Below the pieces are notes generated by a model that did no database searches, was not told the DNA's origin, and was given only the letters and a program-made list of their open reading frames with translations. From contig OZ243946.1 in assembly GCA_965214285.1 (NCBI GenBank), positions 2,542,001-2,606,000 on the forward strand: a stretch of DNA of 64,000 nucleotides. Reading direction: 5' to 3'. The position numbers and the translations under genes are program-made. This DNA is from G963422745 sp965214285. Its GTDB lineage: Bacteria; Actinomycetota; Acidimicrobiia; Acidimicrobiales; Aldehydirespiratoraceae. Positions 38,200 through 46,575 of the stretch are shown in pieces (within the stretch, counting starts at the first letter, position 1; every line of letters begins with the position of its first letter).

Positions 38200-38416
38200 G
38201 TGCCCGATGCGGCGCTGCGAATGTTGAGAGGAACTTCAGGCTCTCAGGATTCTCTCAGCCTCTCTGCAGCATAGTCGCGGCGCCGAATCCCCCGGCTCGG
38301 ACCTCCGAATCCCCCAAAAATCCATATCCGAATCCCCAATTCCACATCCAAGGAGAAGAGCAATGGCGAAGGGCAAACAGGGCAAGGGCAAGGCGAAGAC
38401 CGCCGAGGCGACTGAG
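38200..38416 (+). repeat. Duplicated promoter/leader/N-terminus block, copy 1
   Basis: This block is almost the same as 63485-63737. It covers the far upstream region, the regulator-like repeats, the -10 element, three copies of CCGAATCCCC, the RBS (AAGGAG at 38350-38355) and the first ~18 codons of the downstream gene. Differences are small substitutions and one fewer CCGAATCCCC unit than in copy 2. Confidence 0.9.
38241..38275 (+). promoter_or_regulatory. Promoter with 11-bp direct repeats (OmpR-type site), copy 1
   Basis: CTCTCAGGATT at 38241-38251 is followed directly by CTCTCAGCCTC at 38252-38262, an 11-bp head-to-tail spacing typical of OmpR/PhoB-family response regulators. An extra TTCAGG lies upstream, and a CATAGT -10 element follows at 38270-38275. 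The same arrangement stands in front of the gene at 63669, next to the OmpR-type regulator gene. Confidence 0.6.
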
Positions 38417-40534
38417 CCGCGCCGGGGCAGACTGAAGACGATGCCGATTCTGCGCAAGTTCCGAAGACTCGATGCCGGGCGCATCGCCATTCTCGGCGTC
38501 GTGCTGATCGCCACGGCGGCGCTGCTGACCCGAGACCGCTGGGACTGGATCATCGGCGACGACGAGGCCCAGACCTCAGGGGTGCAGGCCCCCACGATCG
38601 ACGACGTGGACGCCGGCCACGAGCGGCTCTACCGCATCTCCCCCGACAACGGCTCGGAGGTGCGCTACGTGGTTAACGAGCGCCTTGCGGGCACCGCCAA
38701 GACCACGGTGGGCGTCACCACCGTGCTGGCGGGCGACATCGTCATCGACATCGACGACCCGTCCCGGAGCCGAGTCGGCACGGTGGTGGTCAACGTGGAG
38801 ATGTTCGACTCCGACTCCGCGCTGCGCGACAAGCGGCTGCGCCACGACTTCCTGGAGTCCACCCACTGGCCCTTCGCCAGCTTCGAGCCGACAGAGATCC
38901 GGGGCCTGCCCGACGCCTACGAAGAGGGCGCGAGCCACGACATCGAGATCAGCGGCGACCTGACCGTCAAGGAGACCACCCGGCCCGTGGTCTTCGAGGG
39001 CACGGTGCGAGCCGACGCCGAGGAGCTGACGGCTGCGATGTCGGTCGCCATCAACGGCTCGGACTTCGGGGTGGGGCCGATCAACATCGCCCGCCTGGCC
39101 CGCACCGACGACCGCATCGTGATCGAGCTCGACCTGGTGGCCGAACGCGTGGAGGCCTCGGCGGCAGACCCCGGGGGCCTGCGCCGCGACATCGGTGTCG
39201 ACGAGATCGCCTCGGGGGCCTTCGCTGAGCACGTGATGCCCATCCTCGAGACCCGCTGCGTGGGCTGTCACACCAGCGGCGGGCCGGGCTGGAACACCCT
39301 GGCGCTGGACACCGCCGCCGACGCGGCCACCATCGCAGACGACATCGCCCTGGTCACCGCGGCCGGCTACATGCCGCCGTGGTTGCCCAGCGACGACAGC
39401 GTGGCCTTCCACGACGACTGGTCGCTCAGCGACGACGAGCTGGAACGCATCGCGCAGTGGGCAGCCGACGGCGGCGGCCTCGACGTGGCCCCGCAGACGC
39501 CGCTGGTGGCGCGCAGCGAGCTGATCCACCCCATCGAACGCGATCAGGTGCTCGTGCCGGCCGCCTACACCGGCTCGCTGGACCAGCCCGACGACTACCG
39601 CTGCCTGGTGTACGAGGTCGACGACCCAGAGGGCGACGGCACCTGGCTGACCGGGTTTTCATTCGAGCCCGACAAGGCCGAGGTGGTTCACCACGCCATC
39701 TTGTACCGGGTCCCCGCGGCGGCCCGCGGCGAGGTCGATTCCAAGGACGGCGCCGACGGCCGGCCGGGTTGGACCTGCTTCGGGCTCAGCGGCCTGAGCT
39801 CGCCGGGGGTGTACTCGATCGCCGGCTGGGCGCCCGGCCAGACCCCGAGGATCTACCCCGAGGGGGTCGGCGTGTACCTGTCTCCCGGCGACATGATCGT
39901 CAACCAGATCCACTACCACTACGACCACGAGACCCCCGCGGACGCCTCGGCCATCGTCTTGGACACCGCCTCGCCCGCCCAGGTGCAAGCCGGCATGCGC
40001 TCGATCGCCGGCAGCTCCTACCTGACCCCTGCCGAGGTGCCCTGCACCCCCTCAGAGCAAGGCCCGCTGTGCGACCGCAACGCCGTGCTCGACGACATCG
40101 CCGACAAGTACGGCGTGGCGGCCCGCTTCATCCCCGACGGGCTCATCGCCCAATGCGGCGGCACGGTGGACGACTACGACGACCTCGACGGCACCGTCGG
40201 CCACAGCTCGTGCGACCTCAAGGCCCGCAACCCCGGCACGATCTTCTCGGTGCTGGGGCACATGCACGAGTTCGGCGCCGCCTACCGGATGACCCTGCAT
40301 CCCGACACGCCCGAGGAGATCGTGCTGCTCGACATCCCGACCTGGAGCTTCGAGTGGCAGCTCAACTACCGCCCCGTCGACGACATCGCCATCGAGCGCG
40401 GCGACATCGTGCGCTTCGAGTGCTGGTGGGACCGCACCCACATGCACATGACCGAGCCCCGCTACATCACCTGGAACGAGGGCACCGTGGACGAGATGTG
40501 CTTCTCGTCGATCATGGTGGTGCCCCCGGAGTAG
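38363..40534 (+). CDS. YceI / CxxCH / copper type II monooxygenase (PHM-like) fusion protein
   Basis: A 723-residue membrane-anchored protein with four parts. A Lys-rich cytoplasmic start (MAKGKQGKGKAK) leads to one transmembrane helix at about 38-54. A YceI-like lipocalin domain covers about 80-265. A c-type heme-like CVGCH motif lies at 299-303. A C-terminal PHM/DBH-like domain then shows HH at 443-444 and QIHYHYD for the CuH site, HMH at 633-635 and Met712 (DEMC) for the CuM site. All expected copper ligands are present. It is probably an exported redox enzyme acting on a lipid-like or isoprenoid substrate. The substrate and real heme attachment are inferred. Confidence 0.8.
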   Translation: MAKGKQGKGKAKTAEATEPRRGRLKTMPILRKFRRLDAGRIAILGVVLIATAALLTRDRWDWIIGDDEAQTSGVQAPTIDDVDAGHERLYRISPDNGSEVRYVVNERLAGTAKTTVGVTTVLAGDIVIDIDDPSRSRVGTVVVNVEMFDSDSALRDKRLRHDFLESTHWPFASFEPTEIRGLPDAYEEGASHDIEISGDLTVKETTRPVVFEGTVRADAEELTAAMSVAINGSDFGVGPINIARLARTDDRIVIELDLVAERVEASAADPGGLRRDIGVDEIASGAFAEHVMPILETRCVGCHTSGGPGWNTLALDTAADAATIADDIALVTAAGYMPPWLPSDDSVAFHDDWSLSDDELERIAQWAADGGGLDVAPQTPLVARSELIHPIERDQVLVPAAYTGSLDQPDDYRCLVYEVDDPEGDGTWLTGFSFEPDKAEVVHHAILYRVPAAARGEVDSKDGADGRPGWTCFGLSGLSSPGVYSIAGWAPGQTPRIYPEGVGVYLSPGDMIVNQIHYHYDHETPADASAIVLDTASPAQVQAGMRSIAGSSYLTPAEVPCTPSEQGPLCDRNAVLDDIADKYGVAARFIPDGLIAQCGGTVDDYDDLDGTVGHSSCDLKARNPGTIFSVLGHMHEFGAAYRMTLHPDTPEEIVLLDIPTWSFEWQLNYRPVDDIAIERGDIVRFECWWDRTHMHMTEPRYITWNEGTVDEMCFSSIMVVPPE

Positions 40535-40605
40535 CCGAGCCGCCGGACCAGCCGGGCCGCCTGGCTAGCCGGGCCGCCGGCGACAGCCGACGCGCTGTAG
40601 CGCTG

Positions 40606-41601
40606 TCAGCCCGCGGCGGCTGTGAGCCGCCGGCAGCCCTCGCCGAAGAAGCCCAGCGCCGCGGCCACCGGGTCGGCGGCGCCCGCCAGCGACGAGTACG
40701 GCAGCAGTGCGCCGTTGAAGGCCTCGGCGTTCCAGAACCCGTCGGCGTCGTCGACTGTGCCCCAGGCGCCCACATAGAGATAAGGCTCGGGGTGAGCGGC
40801 GTCGCCGGGGCTGGCGCCGTAGGTGGCGCGGGTCCCGGCGTCGGCGTCGCCCATGGCGATGGCCGGGTCGAAATGGCCTGGCCAGAGCTGGGTGCGCTCC
40901 GCGTCGTGCGCGCCGGGAGTGAGACGCAGCTCCTCCAGCGCGGCGAAGGCGAACCCGAACCACTCGCCCAGGAAGGCACCGGCCTCGGTGCTGACCGCCA
41001 GCGGCGCGTCGATGTCGCCCAGAGCCGGCGAGTCGTGCTCCGCGGCGCTGCTGCCCGGCTCGATGCCGAGGGCCGCAGCTGCGGCGCGCAGCGAGGTGAT
41101 GCGGTGCCTGCGGATCCCGCCGCGGGTCTGCTGCACCAGGAAGACGCCCTCTACCCGCACCTGTTCGTCATGGGCGAAGAACGGCGTGCCGAAGCCGCCG
41201 CGGGTGTAGCGCAGCCCGAACTTGGCGTTGGCCAGACGGCGGGCCTCGGCCACCACCGAATAGGCGAGGCGGTGGTAGTCGTCTCGGCTGCGCGGGTAGC
41301 CGGCGGGCAGAGCCGGCAGCGGGGCGTAGCAGCCCAGCCAGTGCGAGCGCACGTAGTCGGCCAGCTCGGGGCGCTCGGCTGCGAGGTCGTCCCAGCGCAG
41401 ATCCCCAGCGGAGGTGGGCGCCACCAGGGCGCGGCCCGAAGCGTCGGGGGCACCGGCCTGCGCCGGGTCGTCGGAGAAGTCCGGCGGGCCGACGGCAGGC
41501 GGCGAGGGCTCCAGCACCCGCACCGCGAACTCGCCGCCGAGCAGGCCCTCGGCCTCAGCGGCTGCGTCGCGGGGACGCTCGAAGGCGGCTCGGACGCTCA
41601 C
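40606..41601 (-). CDS. Conserved-looking hypothetical protein
   Basis: A 331-residue soluble protein. GTG at 41601 is chosen because it overlaps the sixA stop as GTGA. Visible blocks are DYHRLAYSVVAEARRLANAK, RYTRGGFGTPFFAHDEQVRV, AGAFLGEWFGFAFAALEELR and LWPGHFDPAIAMGDA. These give an alpha/beta pattern with many aromatic residues and no recognised active-site motif. Coupling to SixA suggests a regulatory or housekeeping role, but no function is assigned. Confidence 0.65.
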   Translation of the reverse strand: MSVRAAFERPRDAAAEAEGLLGGEFAVRVLEPSPPAVGPPDFSDDPAQAGAPDASGRALVAPTSAGDLRWDDLAAERPELADYVRSHWLGCYAPLPALPAGYPRSRDDYHRLAYSVVAEARRLANAKFGLRYTRGGFGTPFFAHDEQVRVEGVFLVQQTRGGIRRHRITSLRAAAAALGIEPGSSAAEHDSPALGDIDAPLAVSTEAGAFLGEWFGFAFAALEELRLTPGAHDAERTQLWPGHFDPAIAMGDADAGTRATYGASPGDAAHPEPYLYVGAWGTVDDADGFWNAEAFNGALLPYSSLAGAADPVAAALGFFGEGCRRLTAAAG

Positions 41602-42071
41602 AGCGACGCGGGGTTTGCCCTGTAGGAGGCGCTGGCGATGCGGCCGTCGTCGACCGCCAGGCTCCACACCGACCCCTTGGCGCAGCCGCGCTCCCCGCTG
41701 ACGGTCATGCCGTCATGCAGCAGCTGGCTCAGCGCCTCGGGGATCAGGTCGCCGTGGCTGCACAGCACCAGGTCGCCGGCTGCTGAGGCCTCTTCCTCGA
41801 GCAGGTCCAGCAGGCCCTGCACCGGCGAGCCCTCGGTGAGCGCCTCGGTGACCCGCACCTCAAGCCCGCAGGCCGCGGCCAGCGGCACCACCGTCTGCAC
41901 GCAGCGGACCGCGCTCGACGACCACACGCCCCGCACGTCGGCGCCTGCAAAGAAGCCGACCAAGGCCTCGGCCTGGGCACGTCCCTTCTTGCTGAGCGGC
42001 CGTTTCAGGTCGTGCTCCGCGAAGCCGCCGCGCTTGCCTGCGGCGGCATGGCGGACCAGATGAAGCGTCAC
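41598..42071 (-). CDS. sixA: SixA-type phosphohistidine phosphatase
   Basis: A 157-residue histidine-phosphatase-fold protein. The catalytic motif is LHLVRHAAAGKR, the second Arg-containing strand is VWSSSAVRCVQTVVPLA, and the second catalytic His is in VLCSHGDLIPEAL. SixA removes phosphate from histidine phosphotransfer proteins. It overlaps the next gene by 4 bases and is divergent from mrp. Confidence 0.85.
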   Translation of the reverse strand: MTLHLVRHAAAGKRGGFAEHDLKRPLSKKGRAQAEALVGFFAGADVRGVWSSSAVRCVQTVVPLAAACGLEVRVTEALTEGSPVQGLLDLLEEEASAAGDLVLCSHGDLIPEALSQLLHDGMTVSGERGCAKGSVWSLAVDDGRIASASYRANPASL

Positions 42072-42250
42072 TGCCCAACGGCGGATGCGAGACCGCCGGC
42101 TCTCCGTCGGCCGAGGCCGGGCCGGCCAGGACTGAGCCGGCCAGGGCTGAGCCGGCCGGCGCTGCGTCCCGCTTCGGCAACCCGACCAACCGACGCTGCA
42201 TCCACGCCGGTATTCTACCCAGCGCAGTCAGGGAAGTCCGAGGAGCCCGC

Positions 42251-43390
42251 TTGCCCGTCACCGAAGCCGCTGTCACCGAATCGCTGCGGCCCGTCCAGGA
42301 TCCCGAGTTGCATCGCAGCATCGTCGACCTCGGCATGCTGCGCAGCGTCGTCATCGACGGTGGCCACGTGGAGGTCGGCATCGACCTCACCATCGCCGGC
42401 TGCCCGCTGCGCAACGAGATCCAGACCAGGGTGGTCTCGGCCGTGTCGGCCCTGGCGAGCGTGAAGGTCGTCACCCTCGACTTCGGGGTGATGGACGACG
42501 AGCAGCGCGCCAAGGTGCGCCAACTGGTGCACGGCGACCCGGCGGCGACAGCCGGCAGCCAGCCCGCCCACGGCCACGCCCAGGGCCGGGCGATCCCCTT
42601 CGCCCAGGCCGGCAACCGCACCCGCACGCTGCTGATCGCCTCGGGCAAGGGAGGCGTGGGCAAGTCCTCGGTCACCGCCAACCTGGGCATCGCCCTGGCC
42701 CAGCGCGGGCACTCCGTCGCGGTGGTCGACGCCGACGTCTGGGGCTTCTCGATCCCGCGCATGCTCGGCGTGGCACGCCCCCCCACCGTGATCGACGACA
42801 TGATCGTGCCGCCCGAGACCCACGGCGTGCGCTGCATCTCGATGGGCTTCTTCGCCAAGGAGGACCAGCCGGTGATCTGGCGCGGGCCGATGCTGCACAA
42901 GGCCCTCGAGCAGTTCCTCACCGACGTCTTCTGGGACGACCCGGACTTCCTGATCGTCGACCTCCCGCCCGGCACCGGCGACATCTCGCTGTCGCTGGCC
43001 CAGTTCCTGCCCCGGGCCGAGGCCTACGTGGTCACCACCCCCAACCCTGCCGCCCAGAAGGTCGCCCAACGCGCCGCCTTCATGTTCGGCCAGGTCAACA
43101 TCGAGGTGAAGGGCGTGATCGAGAACATGTCGTGGTTCAGCGGCGACGACGGCAAGCGCTACGAGCTGTTCGGCGCAGGCGGCGGGCGCGAGCTGGCGGA
43201 GCTGCTGGAGGTGGAGCTGATCGGCCAGGTGCCGATGACGATTGCGCTGCGCGAGGGCTCCGACCACGGCCGGCCGATCATGGCCGCCGATCCCGGCGCC
43301 GAGGCGTCGCAGGTGTTCGCCCGGATGGCAGAGTGGGTCGTCGCCCATGCTCCCCGCAAGCGCACTCATCCAGAGCTCAAGATCAGCTAG
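42251..43390 (+). CDS. mrp: Mrp/NBP35-family P-loop ATPase, Fe-S carrier
   Basis: A 379-residue protein. The N-terminal ~90 residues are a MIP18/DUF59 domain (LRPVQDPELHRSIVDLGMLR). The rest is a deviant Walker ATPase with SGKGGVGKSSVTANLGIALA, VVDADVWGFSIPRML and DLPPGTGDISLSLAQ. Mrp proteins carry Fe-S clusters for assembly. The usual CPxC pair after IENMS is absent here (IENMSWFSGDDG). The start is TTG at 42251, chosen for the AGGAG 5 bases upstream. It leads a set with DUF3107 and pdtaS. Confidence 0.88.
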   Translation: MPVTEAAVTESLRPVQDPELHRSIVDLGMLRSVVIDGGHVEVGIDLTIAGCPLRNEIQTRVVSAVSALASVKVVTLDFGVMDDEQRAKVRQLVHGDPAATAGSQPAHGHAQGRAIPFAQAGNRTRTLLIASGKGGVGKSSVTANLGIALAQRGHSVAVVDADVWGFSIPRMLGVARPPTVIDDMIVPPETHGVRCISMGFFAKEDQPVIWRGPMLHKALEQFLTDVFWDDPDFLIVDLPPGTGDISLSLAQFLPRAEAYVVTTPNPAAQKVAQRAAFMFGQVNIEVKGVIENMSWFSGDDGKRYELFGAGGGRELAELLEVELIGQVPMTIALREGSDHGRPIMAADPGAEASQVFARMAEWVVAHAPRKRTHPELKIS

Positions 43391-43402
43391 CAGGAGGCTG
43401 TT

Positions 43403-43627
43403 GTGGACATTCGCATCGGGGTGACCGACGGACCGCGCGAGATCGTGCTGCGCGTCGACGAGAGCGTCGACCGCGCCGCGCTGAAGTCACGCATAGAGAC
43501 GGCCCTGTCGGGCGGCGCGGTGCTGTGGCTCACCGACCACAAGGGCCGCGAGGTGGCGCTGGCTTCGAGCCGCATCGCCTATGTCGACCTCGCCCCCGAG
43601 GGCTCGAACCCGATCGGCTTCAGCTAG
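43403..43627 (+). CDS. DUF3107 family protein
   Basis: A 74-residue beta-rich protein starting MDIRIGVTDGPREIVLRVDE and ending ASSRIAYVDLAPEGSNPIGF. The second half (GGAVLWLTDHKGREVAL) is the usual DUF3107 core, a small family near-universal in actinobacteria. Start is GTG at 43403 with AGGAGG at 43392. It lies 12 bp after mrp and 3 bp before pdtaS. Function unknown. Confidence 0.8.
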   Translation: MDIRIGVTDGPREIVLRVDESVDRAALKSRIETALSGGAVLWLTDHKGREVALASSRIAYVDLAPEGSNPIGFS

Positions 43628-43630
43628 CCG

Positions 43631-45151
43631 GTGGCCAGCCTCGCCGAGCTCGGCCGCACCCGGACCGCACTCGATCCCGACGACATCGCCCACCTGCAGC
43701 GCCTGGCGAGCGCCTGGGCGGTGCCTTGCGACCTGTCCTTCGGCGATCTGCTGCTGGCTGCGCCTACCCGCGACGACAGCGGCTTCGTGGTGCTGGCCCA
43801 CGCCCGCTCGATGGCCGGCTCGACCGTGCATCCCGCCGACCCGGTGGGCGGCGCCGTGGAGCCCGACGCCCAGTGGGTCTTCAGGGCGTGCATGGAGGGC
43901 GGCCGCGCCGTCGACCGCTTCGTGGGGCCGGCTCAGCCGCTGCTGCTCGGCGACGACGACACCGTTCAGGAGGGCTTCTCGCCTGCCGCCGGCGGGCAGC
44001 GCCACGTCAACGCCGTGCCGGTGAGACGCGACGGGCGGGTGATCGCGGTGCTGTCGTGCGAGAGCCAGCCGGGCCTGATCCGCCGCCAGAACCAGCTCGA
44101 GACGGTGTACCGCAGCCTCTGGGAGCGCTTCGCCGCCATGGTGGCCGAGGGCTCGTTCCCGCCGCGCCGCCAGGAGCAGGCGGGCGAGTTCCAGGAGCCC
44201 CGGGTGGGCGACGGGGTGCTGGTGCTGGACCGCGAGCGACGCGTGGAGTTCGCCTCGCCCAACGGCCGCTCTGCTCTGCACCGCCTGGGCATCCACGCCG
44301 ACGTCTACGGCCACACCCTCACCGACATGGGCATCGACGACTCGGCGGTGCGCCGTGCCTTCGCCACCCGCAACAGCACCGTCGCCGAGATCGAGTCCGA
44401 GCCCGACGTCACGGTGGTCGTGCGGGTCTGCCCGCTCAGCTCCGAGGGCCGCACGACCGGGGCCCTGGCGGTGCTGCGCGACATCTCCGAGATCCGCAGC
44501 CGGGACCGCTTGCTGGTGTCCAAGGACACCACGATCCGCGAGATCCATCACCGGGTGAAGAACAACCTGCAGACGATCCAGTCGCTGCTGCGGCTGCAGG
44601 TGCGCAGGCTCGCCACCGACGAGGCCCGTGCCGCGGTGGAGCAGTCGGCGCGGCGCATCGGCTCGATCGCGGTCGTCCACGAGACGCTGTCGACCCAGGT
44701 CGCCGACGTGGTGGACTTCGACGTGGTGGTCAAGCGGGTTGTGGGCCTGGTGCAAGAGGGCCTCGGCGCCCCCGAGCGCCCTTTGCAGGTGAGCGTGCAG
44801 GGCTCGCTCGGCGAGCTGAGCGGCACCACCGCCATGCCGCTGGCGGTGGCTCTCGCCGAGCTCGTGCAGAACGCCATCGACCATGCCGCGCCCGAGGGCG
44901 GAGAGGTGTCCGTCGAGCTGACCGCGGACCAGCGCGAGCTGGTGCTGCGGGTGCGCAACGGCGGCGAGGGCGTGCGCGACGGCTTCTCGCTGGACCGCGA
45001 CGCCGGGCTGGGCCTGACGATCGTGCGCACCTTCGTGGTGCACGACCTCGGCGGCACCATCGCCTTCGGGCCCGGCTTCTCGGGCACGCCGCGCGGGACT
45101 CTGGTGGAGCTGCGGGTGCCGCGCCGCAGCGAGAGCCTCCCCCTGGGCTGA
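43631..45151 (+). CDS. pdtaS: PdtaS-like sensor histidine kinase (GAF-PAS-HisKA_2)
   Basis: A 506-residue soluble kinase. A GAF-like domain fills about the first 160 residues, a PAS domain runs from about 195 to 300 (GVLVLDRERRVEFASPNGRS), and the HisKA_2 phosphorylation helix is IREIHHRVKNNLQTIQSLLR. The ATPase part has LAELVQNAIDHAAPEGG and DAGLGLTIVRTFV. In mycobacteria PdtaS phosphorylates the antiterminator PdtaR, and it is the neighbour of whiB1, as here (convergent WhiB gene). No pdtaR is in the window. Start is GTG at 43631. Confidence 0.85.
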   Translation: MASLAELGRTRTALDPDDIAHLQRLASAWAVPCDLSFGDLLLAAPTRDDSGFVVLAHARSMAGSTVHPADPVGGAVEPDAQWVFRACMEGGRAVDRFVGPAQPLLLGDDDTVQEGFSPAAGGQRHVNAVPVRRDGRVIAVLSCESQPGLIRRQNQLETVYRSLWERFAAMVAEGSFPPRRQEQAGEFQEPRVGDGVLVLDRERRVEFASPNGRSALHRLGIHADVYGHTLTDMGIDDSAVRRAFATRNSTVAEIESEPDVTVVVRVCPLSSEGRTTGALAVLRDISEIRSRDRLLVSKDTTIREIHHRVKNNLQTIQSLLRLQVRRLATDEARAAVEQSARRIGSIAVVHETLSTQVADVVDFDVVVKRVVGLVQEGLGAPERPLQVSVQGSLGELSGTTAMPLAVALAELVQNAIDHAAPEGGEVSVELTADQRELVLRVRNGGEGVRDGFSLDRDAGLGLTIVRTFVVHDLGGTIAFGPGFSGTPRGTLVELRVPRRSESLPLG

Positions 45152-45210
45152 GCCGGGGCGGTTTCGAGGGCTGGGGTCGGCCTGGCTGGCGAGCGCGGCC
45201 GGCGGGAGGC

Positions 45211-45609
45211 TCAGCTCTCGTAGTCGGCGAGCTCGGCCAGCTCGGCCAGCTCGTGGAGCTCGGCGAGTTCGTGGATCTCGGCAAGCTCGTCGAGACAGTC
45301 GAGGTCGTCGGGCGGCTCGTAGTCGCCGTTCATCGAGCGCTTGAGGGCGGCCCGGCGCCGGCGGCGCATGATCCGCCGCTCCTCCTCTGACGACCCTCCC
45401 CAGATGCCGTCCTGGTTGGTGGTGATGGCGAACTCCAGGCAGGCGGCGCGGCAGGCGCAGGAGAAGCACACCTGCTTGGCGTCTGCGATCTGCTGGACGG
45501 CCGGCCCGGTCGTGCCCACCGGGAAGAACAACGCGGGATCGGTGTCCTTGCACTTGGCTTCGTGCCGCCACCCGATCGTCGTCGCAAACATGTCTGCGGT
45601 CAGCACCAC
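45211..45609 (-). CDS. whiB1: WhiB-family [4Fe-4S] transcription factor, WhiB1-like
   Basis: A 132-residue regulator. The four cluster ligands are KCKD and CFSCACRAAC (Cx2Cx5C). FFPVGTTGPAVQQIADAK and the G(I/V)WGG turn (DGIWGGSSEEERR) mark the WhiB fold, and an RRRRRAALKR basic tail binds DNA. The start is GTG at 45609, with GGGGGA 6 bases upstream; ATG at 45591 is an alternative. The C-terminus is extended by an acidic amphipathic tail with repeated HELAELHELAELAELA. It converges with the PdtaS-like kinase gene, as whiB1 does in mycobacteria. Confidence 0.85.
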   Translation of the reverse strand: MVLTADMFATTIGWRHEAKCKDTDPALFFPVGTTGPAVQQIADAKQVCFSCACRAACLEFAITTNQDGIWGGSSEEERRIMRRRRRAALKRSMNGDYEPPDDLDCLDELAEIHELAELHELAELAELADYES

Positions 45610-45864
45610 GAGAATTCCCCCTGTCGGTGATGCGGTCCGGGTCTTGTCCCGGCCGAGTGCCGCCATCATAGGAACGCGTTCTCATTTTTGCAAGTGGCAC
45701 TTCAAGCGCTTGCATTCGGCCCGGGATCGGCTCGCCCGAGCGGTGCCCGACGTGCTCGACCGAGGCCGCCCACGGGACGGGCAAGCGCTGCGCCGAGGCC
45801 GGCTCGTCCGTGCCGGCAGACGCTGGGCGGGCGCGGCGCTGCCGCAGGCGCGAGACTGCAGGCC

Positions 45865-46575
45865 ATGACCAACGTGATCGCCCACCGCGGGGCGAGCCGG
45901 GCGGCCCCGGAGAACACCCTCGCCGCCTTCTCGCTGGCACGCGAGCTCGGCGCCGACTGGGTGGAGCTCGACGCCCGGCGCAGCGCCGACGGCATGGTCG
46001 TGGTCCACCACGACGCCTGTCTGGCCGACGGGCGCATCATCGCCGAGCTCGGCTGCGACGAGCTTCCCGAGTCGGTGCCGTCGCTGGCCGAGGCGCTGGA
46101 GGCCTGCGAGCCCATGGGCGTCAACATCGAGATCAAGAACCTGCCCGACGACCCCGACTACGACGCAGACCACCTGGTTAGCGATGCCGTGGCCGGCCTG
46201 GCGGAGGCCTACCTGGGGCCGCAGCGGGTGCTGGTGTCGTCGTTCAACGTGGACGCCCTGGACCGCCTGCACCAGGTCGACCCCGCGATCCCGCTGGCGC
46301 TGCTGTTCGTGATCGGCGACCCGGCGAGCACCATCGCCCGCGCCGTCGCCCACGAGATGAGCGCCGTTCACCCCTACGACGAGCTGGTGGACGCCACGGT
46401 CATCCGCCGGGCCCACGACGCCGGGCTGGCGGTCAACGTGTGGACCGTCAACGACCCCGCGCGCATGGCCGACCTCGCCCGCATGGGCGCCGACGGGATC
46501 TGCACCGACGTGCCCGACGTGGCCCGCCGGGTGCTCGACGGGCTCAGCGAGCAGAGCGAGGCATCACCAGGCTGA
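45865..46575 (+). CDS. Glycerophosphodiester phosphodiesterase
   Basis: A 236-residue GDPD TIM barrel. It has the HRGASRAAPENT catalytic His motif, ELDARRSADGMVVVHHDACL with the metal-binding Glu/Asp and second His, INIEIKNLP at strand 4, and the closing VNVWTVNDPARMADLARMGA. It hydrolyses glycerophosphodiesters to glycerol-3-phosphate. ATG at 45865 is where the domain begins. Its 3' end overlaps the convergent diacylglycerol-kinase gene by 32 bp. Confidence 0.9.
   Translation: MTNVIAHRGASRAAPENTLAAFSLARELGADWVELDARRSADGMVVVHHDACLADGRIIAELGCDELPESVPSLAEALEACEPMGVNIEIKNLPDDPDYDADHLVSDAVAGLAEAYLGPQRVLVSSFNVDALDRLHQVDPAIPLALLFVIGDPASTIARAVAHEMSAVHPYDELVDATVIRRAHDAGLAVNVWTVNDPARMADLARMGADGICTDVPDVARRVLDGLSEQSEASPG

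Noticed and set aside
42121..42175. GCCGGCCAGG(A/G)CTGA repetition before mrp
   Set aside because: Only two near-identical units plus a fragment; similar short GC-rich reiterations occur in several intergenic gaps here and no function is suggested.
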